64,000 nucleotides of DNA, from contig NC_135134.1 of NCBI RefSeq assembly GCF_051014445.1, positions 6,415,672 through 6,479,671 on the forward strand, read 5' to 3'. Below are positions 63,201 through 64,000 of this stretch, one piece after another. Origin of the DNA: Colletes latitarsis (taxonomy: Eukaryota; Arthropoda; Insecta; Hymenoptera; Colletidae). The translations under genes were made by a program, and so were the position numbers. Under the pieces are notes generated by a model, which was given only the letters and a program-made list of their open reading frames with translations, ran no database searches and was not told the origin of the DNA. Each line of letters starts with the position of its first letter. Positions within the stretch are counted from its first letter, which is position 1.

Positions 63201-64000
63201 GTTTAATTGACTGTTTCGGTGTGGAACAACATTACGACGGGATACAAACCCGAAAAAGCCCTGGATATGGCCAACAAGTATGCGAGAAATGCGAAAGTAC
63301 GAGCCAGATGAGGGCAAATCCCAGACCTACCCGAGACATAACCGTCGTTATCCTCTAAAATATTAATCGCAACCGGGTTTAATTGACTGTTTCGGTGTGG
63401 TACCGCAGTACTACGTGATCCGAACCGGAAAAAGCCCAGGATCTTGCCAACAAGTAGCCGAAAAATGCGAGGGTACGAGCCAGATGAGGGCAAATCCCGG
63501 ACCTAACCGAGACATAACCGGCGTTATCCTCCAAAATATTAATCGCAACCAGGTTTAATGGACTGTTACGGTGTGGTACCGCATTACTACGTGATCCAAA
63601 CCAGAAAAAGCCCAGGATTTGGCCAACAAGTATGCGAAAAATGCGAAAGTACGCGCCAGATGATTGCAAATGCCAGAACTAACCCAACCATAACCAGCGT
63701 TATCCTCCAAAATATTCATCGCAACCAGGTTTCATTGACTGCTTCGGTGTGGAACCACATTATGACGGAATCCAAACCACAAAAAACCCAAGATCTGGCC
63801 AACAAGTACGCGAAAATTGCGAAATTACGTGCCAGATGATTGCAAATACCAGAACTAACCCAGACGTAACCTGCGTTATCCTCTAATATACTATTCGGAA
63901 CCAGCTTCTATTGACTGTTTCAGTGTGGTACCACATCACTACGTGATACAAACCAGAAAAAGGCCAGGATCTGGCCAACAAGTATGCGGAAAATACGATA
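63201..64000. repeat. Right-edge mixed satellite monomers
   Basis: Four complete monomers and a final partial one (from 63,869, 132 bp) of mixed classes also found at 48.2-49.5, 7.4 and 14.6 kb. The array runs off the window. No other feature is seen. Confidence 0.85.

Larger units (their letters stand above)
1..64000. repeat. Satellite DNA array, ~176-bp monomer, ~366 copies
   Basis: The landmark ACC(A/G)GCGTT recurs at 25, 200, 376, 552, 728, 904, 1080 and 1256, and so on to a last, partial monomer beginning at 63,869. Spacing is 176 bp apart from occasional small indels and eight 284-bp shortened dimers. Every monomer lies in the same orientation; I found no inversion and no stretch that cannot be read as satellite. 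Monomers fall into recognisable variant classes (for example GGTTTAATTGACTG, GCTTCTATTGACTG or GGTTTCATTGACTG after the AACCA landmark). These are interleaved rather than grouped, which is the signature of higher-order organisation. Nucleosome-scale monomers in long arrays are characteristic of eukaryotic centromeric or pericentromeric satellites; that location is inferred here. The array continues past both window edges. Confidence 0.99.

Noticed and set aside
1..64000. CRISPR array
   Set aside because: The repeat is contiguous at 176 bp with no alternation of short identical repeats and unique spacers, and variants accumulate over the whole monomer.
1..64000. Telomeric repeat traces (CTAACCC strings)
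   Set aside because: CTAACCC occurs once per monomer in some classes as part of CTAACCCAGAC and never in tandem as a telomere repeat.
1..64000. Identification as primate alpha satellite, the trypanosome 177-bp repeat, or plant ~178-bp centromere satellites
   Set aside because: The monomer length is similar, but the sequence (about 45% GC, CpG-rich, with GGTACC and CCAGGATCTGGCC landmarks) does not resemble what I know of those families. I did not assign a species.
1..64000. tRNA, rRNA or small RNA genes within the array
   Set aside because: No segment departs from the satellite consensus enough to hold one, and I saw no tRNA-like A and B boxes with cloverleaf pairing or rRNA signature.

Overview
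The whole 64 kb window is one uninterrupted block of satellite DNA: a head-to-tail array of about 366 copies of a monomer of about 176 bp, all in the same orientation. I see no gene, RNA gene, transposon, CRISPR array or unique-sequence island. Open reading frames of 60-167 codons occur throughout, but they are by-products of the repeat. 176 is not a multiple of 3, so any frame rotates at each monomer; the recurrent frames begin at TTG or GTG rather than ATG and break at the same monomer positions.

A long tandem array of nucleosome-sized monomers with higher-order organisation is typical of centromeric or pericentromeric heterochromatin in a eukaryote; that role is inferred, not shown. I do not recognise the monomer as a named satellite, so I do not assign a species. 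A hand-counted representative monomer is about 45% GC with CpG at about 1.1 times expectation. This argues against long-term heavy CpG methylation, or else for recent homogenisation.

Layout: 1-3.7 kb is relatively divergent, with a local 7-monomer period. 3.7-11.3 kb holds blocks that reappear at 29.8-39.5 kb. 11.3-28.2 kb is dominated by repeats of about 27 monomers (4.75 kb), including two adjacent near-identical 4,747-bp copies. 28.2-41 kb is a mosaic of left-end blocks, with a 2,572-bp tandem duplication. 41-43.3 kb is another divergent patch that shares variants with 2-4 kb. 43.3-50.6 kb is a mosaic of short 3- to 9-monomer duplications. 50.6-55.4 kb repeats 15.2-19.9 kb. 57.4-63.2 kb is the most regular part, an 8-monomer (1,408 bp) higher-order repeat with one unit enlarged to 14 monomers.

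The informative content is the history of amplification. It includes tandem segmental duplications of defined length, a net 68-bp deletion allele copied eight times, chimeric monomers and nested expansions. Small per-monomer features (two dyad symmetries, a CENP-B-box-like near match, a CACGTG-bearing subfamily) are recorded as candidates only. All block edges and similarity statements come from reading by eye and matching offsets of diagnostic variants, so block edges are good to tens of bases unless stated otherwise.
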